Assembly (NCBI RefSeq): GCF_029888045.1
Contig: NZ_JARXRN010000028.1
Span: 701,678-765,677, forward strand
DNA from: Luteimonas rhizosphaericola
GTDB lineage: Bacteria; Pseudomonadota; Gammaproteobacteria; Xanthomonadales; Xanthomonadaceae
Reading direction: 5' to 3'
Length of the DNA: 64,000 nucleotides
The notes under the pieces are model-generated. The model did no database searches. It was not told the origin of the DNA and saw only the letters and a list, made by a program, of their open reading frames with translations. Each line of letters begins with the position of its first letter. The stretch's first letter is position 1. Below, piece after piece: positions 44,800 to 53,233 of the stretch. Made by a program: the position numbers and the translations under genes.

Positions 44800-46925
44800 G
44801 GCCGCGCCTGGGCCTGCGCGGACGGTTCGCGCTGCTGGCGGCGGTGGTGCTGCTGGCGGTGCTGGCGATGGTGGCGCTGGTCTGGCACCGCCAGGACGCG
44901 ATGCACCGCGACACCCAGCAGCTGGGGCTGCAGTCGATCCAGGACTTCTCCTCGCGGCGCCTGCTCTCGCACGGGCGCGCGGCGACGCTGCAGCTGGCCG
45001 ATGCGCTGGTCAACCCGCTGTACTACTTCGACCTCGACGCGATCGGCGCCGCGGCGCGCGGCATGCTGCGCCAGCCCGACGTGAGCTACGTGATCGTCTA
45101 CGACAACGAAGGCCAGGTGATCCACGACGGCAGTCCGGACATCTCCACCTACGGCCAGGCGATGTCGGACCCGTTCGCCTATGAAGTGCTGGCGCTGGAC
45201 GGCGCGCACGTGCAGTCCAGCGACACCCTGGTGGACATCGCCGCGCCGATCCGCATCGGCGACCAGCGCCTGGGCGGGGTGCGCGTGGGCTATTCGCTGG
45301 CCGCGACCCGCGCCGACGAGCGCCAGGTCGGCGGCATCATGGCCGGGCGCCTGGCCGAGATCGGGCGCAGCCAGCTGCTGTGGCTGGGCCTGCTGCTCGC
45401 GGGCATGGTCGCGCTGCTGGCGGCGATCGTGGTGGTGCTGCAGCGGGCGCTGGTCTCGCCGGTGCGCCAGCTCGCCGATGCCGCGCGCGCGATCGAAGCC
45501 GGGCGCCTGGACGCCGAGGTGCCCGCCAGCCGCCGCGACGACGAGGTCGGCGACCTGATGCGCGCGTTCGCGCACATGCGCGACAGCCTGGTGCGGCACG
45601 ACCGCGACATCCGCCGCATGGCCTACACCGACGCGCTGACCGGGCTGTCGAACCGGCTCGCGTTCCGCGAGCTGCTCGACCAGCGCGTCGCCCAGGGACA
45701 CGGCTCGGCGCGCCAGCTGGCGCTGCTGTTCGCCGACATCGACGATTTCAAGCGGGTCAACGACACCATCGGCCACGACGCCGGCGATGAAGTGCTGATG
45801 CAGTTCTCCGGCCGCATCCGCGACGTCATCGACCAGGTCGGCGGCCCGGGCGCGGAACTGGCGCGCTTCGGCGGCGACGAGTTCGTGATCCTGCTGCAGG
45901 GCGCGGTGGTCGAGGACGACATCCGCGCCCGCGCCGAGCGCCTGGCCGAGGCGCTGGTGCGCGAGCTCGGGCGGCCGATCACCGTGCACGGGCGCCAGGT
46001 GTTCCTGGGCATCTCGATCGGCATCGCGCTGTTCCCGGACGACGCGGGCGACGTGTCGGCGCTGATGAAGAACGGCGACATCGCGATGTATCAGGCCAAG
46101 GTGGCAGGCAAGAACTGCCACCGGTTCTACAGCCGGGTGATGGACCAGGCGGTCGAGCGCCGGGTGCGGATGGAGCAGGACCTGCGCGGAGCGTGGGAAC
46201 GCGGCGAGCTGAGCCTGGCCTACCAGCCGGTGTACCGGCTCGAGGACGGCCGCCTGGCCGGCGCCGAGGCGCTGCTGCGCTGGCGCCATCCCGAGCACGG
46301 GCCGGTGTCGCCGTCGCTGTTCATCGACGTGGCCGAGCAGAGCGGCCTGATCGAGGTGATCGGGCCGCAGGTGCTGCGCGCGGCGTGCATGGACGCGCGC
46401 GGGTGGCAGCGCGATTTCCCGGCCGCGCGCGGGCTGTTCGTCTCGGTCAACGTCTCCGCCCGCCAGCTGCGCGCCAGCGACCTGGCCAACCAGGTCGAGG
46501 CGGTGCTGCGCGAGACCGGGCTGGCGCCGCAGCAATTGCACATCGAGCTGACCGAGACCGCGGTGATCGGCGACGAGGCGCGCGTGAGCAGCCTGCTCGC
46601 GCGCCTGCGCAGCGCCGGGGTCAAGGTGTGGCTGGACGACTTCGGTACCGGCTTCTCGGGACTGAGCCACCTGCGCCGGGTGCCGGTGGACGGGGTCAAG
46701 ATCGACCGCAGTTTCATCGCCGACGTCTTGCGCGATCCGGACGATCTCGCGCTCACCACCGCGATCATCGCGATGGCGCATTCGCTCGGGATCCACGTGG
46801 TCGCGGAGGGCGTCGAGAAGGAAGGCCAGTACGCGATCCTGCGCGAGCGCGGCTGCGACATGGCCCAGGGTTTCTGGCTTGGCCACCCGGTGAGCAACCA
46901 GGAATTCACGCGCCTGCTGGTCTAG
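44796..46925 (+). CDS. Membrane GGDEF-EAL protein (c-di-GMP turnover) with periplasmic sensor and HAMP
   Basis: 709 residues. First span FALLAAVVLLAVLAMVALVW, a periplasmic domain (about 32-190), second span LLWLGLLLAGMVALLAAIVV, a HAMP region (SPVRQLADAARAIEAGRLDA), then GGDEF and EAL domains. The synthase motif is intact (ELARFGGDEFVILLQ) and so is the phosphodiesterase one (LAGAEALLRWRHPEHG, KVWLDDFGTGFSGL, VAEGVEKEGQYAIL). So it could make or degrade c-di-GMP, with direction set by the periplasmic signal. Coupled to the binding protein upstream by a 4-bp overlap. Confidence 0.93.
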   Translation: MRPRLGLRGRFALLAAVVLLAVLAMVALVWHRQDAMHRDTQQLGLQSIQDFSSRRLLSHGRAATLQLADALVNPLYYFDLDAIGAAARGMLRQPDVSYVIVYDNEGQVIHDGSPDISTYGQAMSDPFAYEVLALDGAHVQSSDTLVDIAAPIRIGDQRLGGVRVGYSLAATRADERQVGGIMAGRLAEIGRSQLLWLGLLLAGMVALLAAIVVVLQRALVSPVRQLADAARAIEAGRLDAEVPASRRDDEVGDLMRAFAHMRDSLVRHDRDIRRMAYTDALTGLSNRLAFRELLDQRVAQGHGSARQLALLFADIDDFKRVNDTIGHDAGDEVLMQFSGRIRDVIDQVGGPGAELARFGGDEFVILLQGAVVEDDIRARAERLAEALVRELGRPITVHGRQVFLGISIGIALFPDDAGDVSALMKNGDIAMYQAKVAGKNCHRFYSRVMDQAVERRVRMEQDLRGAWERGELSLAYQPVYRLEDGRLAGAEALLRWRHPEHGPVSPSLFIDVAEQSGLIEVIGPQVLRAACMDARGWQRDFPAARGLFVSVNVSARQLRASDLANQVEAVLRETGLAPQQLHIELTETAVIGDEARVSSLLARLRSAGVKVWLDDFGTGFSGLSHLRRVPVDGVKIDRSFIADVLRDPDDLALTTAIIAMAHSLGIHVVAEGVEKEGQYAILRERGCDMAQGFWLGHPVSNQEFTRLLV

Positions 46926-47066
46926 GCGTGGCTCTTTTCCGGAGATTGTTCTGCCCGCGCGGCCGCCCTGGTGGCGACGGCAGTCCCGCATTTCCGGCCG
47001 TGCGACGTGCGGCGACGGGTGTTCCGCGGCGACTTGCGTGCGGCCTGCTACGGGCCGGCCGGGCGC

Positions 47067-47720
47067 CTATGCGAACAGTCCGCCGATCCACTGCGTGGCG
47101 GCGCTGGCCAGCGCGCCGCTGAGCACGCCGAACACCACGATCGCCGCGATCCCGACCGCCCAGCACACCAGCATCAGGCCGCCGTCGCGCTCGAGCAGGG
47201 CGAAGGCGTAGACCAGCAGCAGGATGCCGAACGGGTAGTTGGTGAACGGGATCGGCAGCGCCAGCAGGATTCCCAGCAGCACCAGCAGCAGGCCGGTGAA
47301 CATCGCCGCCGCGCGGTGCTCGATGATTGCGGTCAGGCGCGGCTTGACCACCCGCTCCAGGCGCGTGAGCCAGGGCCCGATCGTGCGCTGGAACGCCTGC
47401 AGGCTCGCCCGCCGCGGCCCGCGCCGGGCGATGAAGCGCGGCAGCCACAGCTTGCGCATGCCGACCAGCAGGTGCACCCCAACCAGCACCGTGAGCGGGC
47501 CGCCGATCGCGCCGCCCACGCCCGGGATCGGGATGAAGGCGGGCACGGTGGACACGAACAGCAGCATCCCGAACACCTGCCGGCTGAGCCCGGCGAGGAT
47601 CTCCTCCAGCCGCAGGTGGTCTTCCGGGTCGCCGGTGGCCAGCGCATCGAACAGCTCGCGCGTGCCGAGCGGATGCGGGTGCGGACGGTCGCCGGCGTCC
47701 GCCGGATCGTCAGCGCGCAT
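47067..47720 (-). CDS. ExoD-family membrane protein
   Basis: 217 residues. Three to four membrane spans, with family text VFGMLLFVSTVPAFIPIPGV, GGAIGGPLTVLVGVHLLVGM and FTGLLLVLLGILLALPIPFT. ExoD was named from rhizobial exopolysaccharide mutants; the molecular role is unknown. It overlaps the upstream CBS-domain gene by 11 bp, so they are co-translated. Confidence 0.85.
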   Translation of the reverse strand: MRADDPADAGDRPHPHPLGTRELFDALATGDPEDHLRLEEILAGLSRQVFGMLLFVSTVPAFIPIPGVGGAIGGPLTVLVGVHLLVGMRKLWLPRFIARRGPRRASLQAFQRTIGPWLTRLERVVKPRLTAIIEHRAAAMFTGLLLVLLGILLALPIPFTNYPFGILLLVYAFALLERDGGLMLVCWAVGIAAIVVFGVLSGALASAATQWIGGLFA

Positions 47721-49017
47721 CGTCCGCCGCTTCGGGCAGGCGCTGCAGCAGCAGCTTGTCGATGCGCGGGCCGTCCAGGTCGACCACCTCGATCCGCCAG
47801 CCGGCCCAGTCGAAGTGCTCGCCCACGTGCGGAATGCGGCCGAACTGCGCGATCACCATGCCGGCGGCGGTGTGGTAGTCGTGCTGGTCTTCCGACGGCA
47901 GCGCGCCGCCGCCGAGCAGTTCGCGCGCGGTTTCCACCGAAATCCCGCCGTCCACCAGCAGCGAGCCGTCGTCGCGGGTGGTGATCTGCGGGATCGAGTC
48001 GGGGCCTTCGCCGGTCTGGTTGCGGCCGATCACCGCCTCCATCACGTCGTTGGTCGTCACCAGGCCGGTGACGTCGCCGTACTCGTCGACCACCAGCGCC
48101 AGCGAATGCTGCTCCTCGCGCAGGATCTCGAGCAGCTTCAGCGCCGGGGTCGATTCGGACACGAACAGCGGCTCGCGCATGTACTTGAACAGGTCGAACT
48201 CGCGTTCCTCGAGCCGGTCGATCAGCGACTTGATCTCCAGGATGCCGGCCACGTCGGCATCGCTGCCGCGATACACCGGGTAGCGCGAGAACGGCGTCGC
48301 GCGCATCAGCGCCAGGTTCTCCTCGAACCCTTCGGCGATGTCCAACCATGCGATGCGCGTGCGCGGCGTCATCAGGCTGGCCGCGGTGCGGTCGCCCAGG
48401 CGCAGCACGCGGTTCATCATGTTGCGCTCGTCGGCGTCGATCACGCCCTGCTCGTGGCTCTCGCTCACCAGCAGGCGGATCTCCTCTTCGGTCACGTGCG
48501 CGGCCTGGGTGTCGTTGAGCCGCAGCAGCCGCAGCATCCCGCGCACCGACGCGCTGAGCAGCCACACCGCCGGGGTCGCCACCTTCGACAGGCCGTTCAT
48601 CGGCAGCGCCACGAACGCGGCCAGGCGTTCGGGCGCCAGCAGGGCCAGCCGCTTGGGCAGCAGTTCGCCAAGCACGATGGTGAGGAAGGTGATCAGACCG
48701 ACCGCGATCACCACGCCGATGGTGCCGGCATAGCTGCCGACCACGGGGATGTGTGCCGCGAGCCAGGCGCCGATCGCCGCGCCGATCGCGTCGCCGCCGA
48801 ACATGCCGGTGAGGATGCCGATGAGGGTGATGCCCACCTGCACGGTGGACAGGAAACGCTCGGGGTGCTCGGCCAGCTCGAGCGCCTTGCGCGCGCCGCG
48901 ATGGCTGCCGGCGAGCTGCTTGAGCCGGCCCTTGCGCGAGGTGACGACCGACATCTCCGACAGCGCGAAGAACGCGTTGCAGGCGATCAGGACCAGGACG
49001 ATGAACAGCTCAAGCAC
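47710..49017 (-). CDS. CNNM/CBS/CorC-HlyC domain membrane protein (hemolysin-family transporter-like)
   Basis: 435 residues. An N-terminal CNNM membrane domain (LELFIVLVLIACNAFFALSE, MFGGDAIGAAIGAWLAAHIP, VVLGELLPKRLALLAPERLA) is followed by two CBS domains (MTPRTRIAWLDIAEGFEENL, REEQHSLALVVDEYGDVTGL) and a C-terminal CorC/HlyC domain (LLVDGGISVETARELLGG). Family members export or sense magnesium and other divalent ions. The GTG at 49017 is preferred because GGAGG lies 7 bases before it; a GTG at 49023 is immediately adjacent to that site. Confidence 0.9.
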   Translation of the reverse strand: MLELFIVLVLIACNAFFALSEMSVVTSRKGRLKQLAGSHRGARKALELAEHPERFLSTVQVGITLIGILTGMFGGDAIGAAIGAWLAAHIPVVGSYAGTIGVVIAVGLITFLTIVLGELLPKRLALLAPERLAAFVALPMNGLSKVATPAVWLLSASVRGMLRLLRLNDTQAAHVTEEEIRLLVSESHEQGVIDADERNMMNRVLRLGDRTAASLMTPRTRIAWLDIAEGFEENLALMRATPFSRYPVYRGSDADVAGILEIKSLIDRLEEREFDLFKYMREPLFVSESTPALKLLEILREEQHSLALVVDEYGDVTGLVTTNDVMEAVIGRNQTGEGPDSIPQITTRDDGSLLVDGGISVETARELLGGGALPSEDQHDYHTAAGMVIAQFGRIPHVGEHFDWAGWRIEVVDLDGPRIDKLLLQRLPEAADDAR

Positions 49018-49207
49018 GCGCACGCCTCCGGGGGGCGGCCGTGGCCGGGATCGGGCGGAAACGGCGGCCGCGGGCGGGGCGGCGTGGGGGCGGTCTAGGG
49101 TCGTCGTCCATGGAGCGGCGGCGCGTCACTGGCGCGGCAGGCCATCATAACACCCGGTTCCGCAAGGGCTTTGCCGGGCAGGGCCGCGAGCGGGGGGTTG
49201 GCGGTGG

Positions 49208-49225
49208 CCGTCATACAACGGTCAT
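49208..49225 (+). promoter_or_regulatory. Pho-box-like direct repeat overlapping the -10 of the phoU-like/pit operon
   Basis: CCGTCAT-ACAA-CGGTCAT: two 7-bp halves at the 11-bp period of PhoB sites, each 6 of 7 to CTGTCAT. The second half overlaps CATAAT (49223-49228), a candidate -10. About 48 bases before the ATG. Confidence 0.6.
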
Positions 49226-49273
49226 AATTCCGCCCCGAAGGCCGTCCACTCCGCGACGGCGGGACCCCCCGCG

Positions 49274-49900
49274 ATGTTTTCCTTGCAGACCATGTTCGGC
49301 CAGGGCAATCAGTTCTACACCCTGCTGGAGGAGGCCGCGGTGGCGGCCCACGATGCGGCCAAGGCCCTGCACGCCATGCTGCGGGAGGCCGACCGCCAGC
49401 CGGCGCTGGACGCCTTCAAGCTGGCCCGCCTGCGCGAGCGCGAGGCCTCGGACAAGATCAGCCAGGCGCTGGTGGACAGCTTCATCACCCCGATCGAGCG
49501 CGAGGACATCGAGGCCCTGGGCTCGGCGCTGTACAAGATCCCCAAGCAGATCGAGAAGTTCGCCGACCGCTATTCGCTGGCCACCCAGCACCTGGAGCAC
49601 ATCGACTTCGCGCCGCGCGCGGCGATGCTCGAGCAGTCCGCCGAGGTGGTGGTGCAGATGGTGCGGCAGCTGCGGCACATGAAGCTCGAGCCGATGAAGG
49701 CGCTGAGCGACCGGCTGCGTTCGATCGAGAACGAGGCCGACCGGCTGATGCTCGAGCTCTACCGCGACATCTATTCGGGCAAGCTCGATCCGCTGCAGAT
49801 GTTCCTGCTCAAGGAGTTCTTCGAGATCCTGGAAAAGGCGATCGACCGCTGCCGCGGCGCGGGCGTGGTGGCCTACGAAATCGTGCTCAAGAACTCCTGA
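49274..49900 (+). CDS. PhoU-like DUF47 protein, partner of Pit
   Basis: 208 residues, all helical. DUF47/PhoU-like family: FYTLLEEAAVAAHDAAKALH, REREASDKISQALVDSFITP, EREDIEALGSALYKIPKQIE, IENEADRLMLELYRDIYSGK and LKEFFEILEKAIDRC. These proteins commonly sit before pit and modulate phosphate uptake. It is 13 bp before pit. Pho-box control suspected. Confidence 0.93.
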   Translation: MFSLQTMFGQGNQFYTLLEEAAVAAHDAAKALHAMLREADRQPALDAFKLARLREREASDKISQALVDSFITPIEREDIEALGSALYKIPKQIEKFADRYSLATQHLEHIDFAPRAAMLEQSAEVVVQMVRQLRHMKLEPMKALSDRLRSIENEADRLMLELYRDIYSGKLDPLQMFLLKEFFEILEKAIDRCRGAGVVAYEIVLKNS

Positions 49901-49913
49901 CCGGGCCGCGACG

Positions 49914-51041
49914 ATGCTGACCCTGGTCCTGGTGGTGGTCCTGACCGCGCTCGTGTTCGAGTACATCAACGGCTTCCACGACACCGCCAATTCGATCGCC
50001 ACCGTGGTCGCCACCAAGGTCCTCTCGCCGATGCAGGCGGTGGGGCTGGCGGCGGGCATGAACCTGATCGGCGCGCTGGCCGGCACCGCGGTGGCCAAGA
50101 CGATCTCCTCGGGCCTGATCGACGCGGGTGTGATCGAGGTCGGCTCCCAGTTGATCCTGTGCGCGCTGCTGGGCGGCATCACCTGGAACCTGATCACCTG
50201 GTGGTTCGGGCTGCCGTCCTCGTCCTCGCACGCGCTGATCGGCGGCCTGCTGGGCGCCGCGCTGGCGGCGGCCTACGGCGACTTCGGCGTGGTGATCTGG
50301 TCCGAGCCGACCGAGCCGCTGTACCGCAGCGCGGGCGTGCTGTGGAAGGTGATCGTGCCGATGGTGTCCTCGCCGGTGCTGGGCTTCGCGGCCGGCTTCC
50401 TGATGATGGGCGTGCTGTTCTTCGTGATCTCGATGATGAGCCGCAGCGGCGGGATCCTGGCGCGGATCGCGCGGCCGCGCTGGGTCAACGGCTTCTTCGG
50501 CAAGGCGCAGATCATCAGCGCGGCGGGCATGGGCTTCGCCCACGGCATGAACGACGCCCAGAAGACGATGGGCATCGTCGCGCTCACCCTGGCCAGCGCG
50601 CAGGCCGCGGGCACGCTCGACGTGCTGCCGGCGTGGCTGGCGTTCCTGCATCCGTCCGAGGGCGCGCTCGCCGACGGCGACATCGACACCTGGATCAAGA
50701 TCACCTGCGCGCTGGTGATGGCGGCCGGCACCGCCGCCGGCGGCTGGCGCATCATCAAGACGCTCGGTCACAAACTGGTGAAGCTGCACCCCATCCACGG
50801 CTTCGCGGCGGAAACCAGCGCCGCGTCCGTGATCCTGGCCGCGTCGTCGCTCGGCATCCCGGTGTCCACCACCCACAACATCTCGTCGGCGATCATGGGG
50901 GTGGGCACCGCCAAGCGCCTGAACGCGATCAAGTGGACCGTCGTGCACAAGATGATCTGGGCGTGGATCCTGACCATCCCGATGTCGGGCGGGATCGCCT
51001 ACCTGCTGTTCCGCCTGCTGCAGAACATGGGCTGGGCGTAA
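49914..51041 (+). CDS. pit: Low-affinity inorganic phosphate transporter Pit
   Basis: 375 residues with about ten membrane spans. The two PiT signature repeats are EYINGFHDTANSIATVVATK and GFAHGMNDAQKTMGIVALTL, with the conserved GLPSSSSHALIGGLLGA and IPVSTTHNISSAIMGVGTAK substrate loops. It moves metal phosphate by proton symport in the inner membrane. Read with the PhoU-like protein. Confidence 0.95.
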   Translation: MLTLVLVVVLTALVFEYINGFHDTANSIATVVATKVLSPMQAVGLAAGMNLIGALAGTAVAKTISSGLIDAGVIEVGSQLILCALLGGITWNLITWWFGLPSSSSHALIGGLLGAALAAAYGDFGVVIWSEPTEPLYRSAGVLWKVIVPMVSSPVLGFAAGFLMMGVLFFVISMMSRSGGILARIARPRWVNGFFGKAQIISAAGMGFAHGMNDAQKTMGIVALTLASAQAAGTLDVLPAWLAFLHPSEGALADGDIDTWIKITCALVMAAGTAAGGWRIIKTLGHKLVKLHPIHGFAAETSAASVILAASSLGIPVSTTHNISSAIMGVGTAKRLNAIKWTVVHKMIWAWILTIPMSGGIAYLLFRLLQNMGWA

Positions 51042-51080
51042 GGGCGGGGGAGTGGCAATCCGGGATCAGGGGCGGGGCTA

Positions 51081-51196
51081 GGGAAAGAGGGGTCAGACTC
51101 CCTTTTCGCGCGAGCATGCAGGTCTCGATGCGCCACACGGCGAAAAGGGACTCTGACTCCTGTTTCCCAGAAAAGGGAGTCCGACCCCTGTTCCCC
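51081..51196. repeat. Mini-element with three copies of a 27-bp repeat, two inverted
   Basis: Copies at 51081-51107 (forward), 51142-51168 (reverse) and 51170-51196 (reverse) share the core GGGTCAGACTCCCTTTTC with one or two changes. The outer copies point inward, so the whole 116 bp has inverted ends. Such GGGTCAGAGTCCCTTTT repeats often flank REP-associated tyrosine transposase genes in this bacterial group; no transposase remains here. Confidence 0.7.
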
Positions 51197-51231
51197 GCGG
51201 ATTTGATCCTCGACGCGTTCCGGTCACGCGC

Positions 51232-51642
51232 TCACAGCAGATCGCCGTCGGCGGAAAGGGCGCGCTCGAGGCGATCGCCCATGCCGCCGATCTCCAGCAC
51301 CACGCGGCTGATCTCGCCGGCGCTGAGGCCGTCGTAGGGGCGGTTTTCGCACAGCTGCAGGTAGGGCACGCCGTCGAGCTCGCCGATCGCCAGGTAGCCC
51401 ACGCGCGTGTTCCAGTTGAACGCCAGCGCGCGGCGGGCGTCGATGCCGGTGATCGGCGCGATCACGGTGCTGGTGCGCAGGTAGTTGCGGCCGTCGTCGT
51501 CCTGCAGCTCGGCCAGGAAGATCGCCTGGTGCCGTCGCCCGCCGTCGAGCGAGAGCTCCACGCACACCACGTACGGCTCCTGCATCGTCACCCGGAAGTC
51601 GCCGCCGAGGAGGTGGCGGCGGATCTGTTCGAAGTTCTGCAT
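51232..51642 (-). CDS. Conserved-type hypothetical protein
   Basis: 136 residues, soluble, no signal. The alternation of beta strands (YVVCVELSLDGGRRHQAIFL, YLAIGELDGVPYLQLCENRP) and a final helix resembles small chaperone- or YbjN-like alpha/beta folds, but I do not recognise the family. It diverges from the alkyltransferase-like gene with 45 bp between them. Function unknown. Confidence 0.6.
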   Translation of the reverse strand: MQNFEQIRRHLLGGDFRVTMQEPYVVCVELSLDGGRRHQAIFLAELQDDDGRNYLRTSTVIAPITGIDARRALAFNWNTRVGYLAIGELDGVPYLQLCENRPYDGLSAGEISRVVLEIGGMGDRLERALSADGDLL

Positions 51643-51687
51643 GGCGCGGGCATCGGACGGCGGGACGGACGGCTATCCTAATGGCCG

Positions 51688-52038
51688 ATGGCCGCCCTGT
51701 CTGCCGATCCTTCTGCCCGGACGCGGATCCTGGATGCGATCCGAGACGTTCCGCACGGGTCCGTGGCCGGCTACGGCCAGATCGCCCGGCGCGCCGGCCT
51801 GCCGGGGCGGGCGCGGCTCGTCGCGCGCCTGCTCGCGGACAACGAGGATCCGTCGCTGCCCTGGCACCGGATCCTGCGCCACGACGGACGCATCGCGTTT
51901 CCCGCCGGCTCGAAGCCGCACCGCGAACAGGCGCGGCGCCTGCGCGCGGAGGGCGTGGCCGTGGTGGCCGGACGCGTGCGCATGCCGCGCGCGGACGACC
52001 TCGACGCCGCGTTGTGGGGACCGGTGCCGCACCGCTGA
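51688..52038 (+). CDS. Alkyltransferase-like protein (ATL), MGMT family without the reactive cysteine
   Basis: 116 residues. The MGMT fold is clear: ILDAIRDVPHGSVAGYGQIA, GLPGRARLVARLLAD and DPSLPWHRILRHDGRIAFP. The active-site motif is PWHR with Trp59 in place of the methyl-accepting Cys of PCHR. ATL proteins bind O6-alkylguanine without removing it and feed nucleotide-excision repair. So it should be a damage sensor. The -10-like TATCCT/CCTAAT lies 5-8 bases before the ATG, another near-leaderless layout. Confidence 0.88.
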   Translation: MAALSADPSARTRILDAIRDVPHGSVAGYGQIARRAGLPGRARLVARLLADNEDPSLPWHRILRHDGRIAFPAGSKPHREQARRLRAEGVAVVAGRVRMPRADDLDAALWGPVPHR

Positions 52039-52100
52039 ACGCAGGACGCGGAACGTGCGCACCGTGACCTCGGCCGGCCGGCGTACCGGGCTTCCACCGT

Positions 52101-52106
52101 TATCAT
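52101..52106 (+). promoter_or_regulatory. Candidate -10 of the rhomboid gene
   Basis: TATCAT, 21 bases before the ATG, with AGGAG 9 bases before the ATG as a ribosome site. Confidence 0.4.
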
Positions 52107-52127
52107 GGGCGCAGTGCAGGAGCGCCG

Positions 52128-52781
52128 ATGTTCACCAATCTTCCCCCCGTCACCAAGGCTTTGCTGATCGCCAACTGCGGCGTGTTCGTGCTGCAGCTGC
52201 TGCTCGGTCCGGCGCTGGACGCGCTGATGCTGTGGCCGTGGCTGCCGCCGGAAGTGGCCCCGTACGCGCCGCACGGCTTCATGCCGTGGCAGCTGCTCAC
52301 CCACGGCTTCATGCACAGCCCGAGCAACATCGCGCACCTGCTGTTCAACATGCTGGCGCTGCTGATGTTCGGCGCCCAGCTCGAGTACGCGTGGGGGCAG
52401 AAGCGGTTCCTGACCTATTTCCTGGTATGCGTGGTCGGCGCCGGGCTGTGCCAGCTGCTGGTGGTGTCCTGGAGCGTGCGCAACGGCGGCGGCTACTACC
52501 CGACGGTGGGCGCGTCGGGCGGCGTGTTCGGCCTGCTGCTGGCCTACGGCATGCTGTTCCCGAACCAGCGGGTGATGCTGCTGATCCCGCCGGTGCCGAT
52601 GAAGGCGCGTACGCTGGTGATCGTCTACGGGCTGATCGAGCTGGTGCTCGGCATCACCGGCACCCAGTCCGGCGTGGCCCACTTCGCGCACCTGGGCGGG
52701 ATGCTGTTCGGCTGGCTGCTGATCCGCCACTGGCGCGGCCAGCCGCCCTTCGGCGGGCGGCGGGTGCGCCGGGTGGTCTGA
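52128..52781 (+). CDS. Rhomboid-family intramembrane serine protease
   Basis: 217 residues with about six membrane spans. Catalytic Ser130 is in PTVGASGGVFGLLLAYGM and His188 in VAHFAHLGGMLFGWLL. The conserved HGFMHSPSNIAHLLFNM supplies the oxyanion Asn. It cleaves membrane proteins within the bilayer; substrates unknown. A C-terminal Arg-rich tail follows the last span. Downstream an 18-bp perfect palindrome (CGCCAGCAC and its complement, 52796-52813) may be a terminator-like hairpin. Confidence 0.92.
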   Translation: MFTNLPPVTKALLIANCGVFVLQLLLGPALDALMLWPWLPPEVAPYAPHGFMPWQLLTHGFMHSPSNIAHLLFNMLALLMFGAQLEYAWGQKRFLTYFLVCVVGAGLCQLLVVSWSVRNGGGYYPTVGASGGVFGLLLAYGMLFPNQRVMLLIPPVPMKARTLVIVYGLIELVLGITGTQSGVAHFAHLGGMLFGWLLIRHWRGQPPFGGRRVRRVV

Positions 52782-52900
52782 ACCGCCTCGTCGCGCGCCA
52801 GCACGTGCTGGCGTGAACGAGCGGTTTCCCGCGACGACGTCATGCGCGCTTGACGCAAGTACGCCTAGCGTTGGCTTCCCGCCCGGCGAAGGACACCGCG

Positions 52901-53233
52901 ATGCGCATCATCTTCGTCGGCGGCCCCTGGCACGGCGCCACGGATGCGTGCGCGGACCCCGCACCGGACTGCATTACCGCCGGGCCCGATGCCAGGTACG
53001 TGCCCTGGGCCGACCACGGTGCAACCGCCGGGGTGCTCGGTGGCCCGCTGCAGCATGCGCACCCCTATGTGCTGGAAACCCTGATGCCGCCGCATCTGCT
53101 GGAGCGGGTCCAGGATCTGCTGCTGCACGGGGACCTCGAAAGTCCGGAGCATCCCGACGCCTCGTTGGCGCCGGCGCCAGCGCAGGCTGCGCATGGCGTG
53201 ATCCTGCCGCCGGGAACGCACGAAGCCGCGTGA
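52901..53233 (+). CDS. Hypothetical small protein, VGGPWHG type
   Basis: 110 residues. It opens MRIIFVGGPWHGATDACADP, a short beta-hairpin opening also seen in small phage- and plasmid-borne proteins, and ends in an Ala/Pro tail (SLAPAPAQAAHGVILPPG). No family recognised, no signal, no membrane segment. GAAGGA lies about 8 bases before the ATG. Function unknown. Confidence 0.5.
   Translation: MRIIFVGGPWHGATDACADPAPDCITAGPDARYVPWADHGATAGVLGGPLQHAHPYVLETLMPPHLLERVQDLLLHGDLESPEHPDASLAPAPAQAAHGVILPPGTHEAA

Noticed and set aside
49017-49023. GTG at 49023 as the start of the CNNM/CBS protein
   Set aside because: The ribosome site GGAGG would be only one base away; the GTG at 49017 has a normal 7-base gap.
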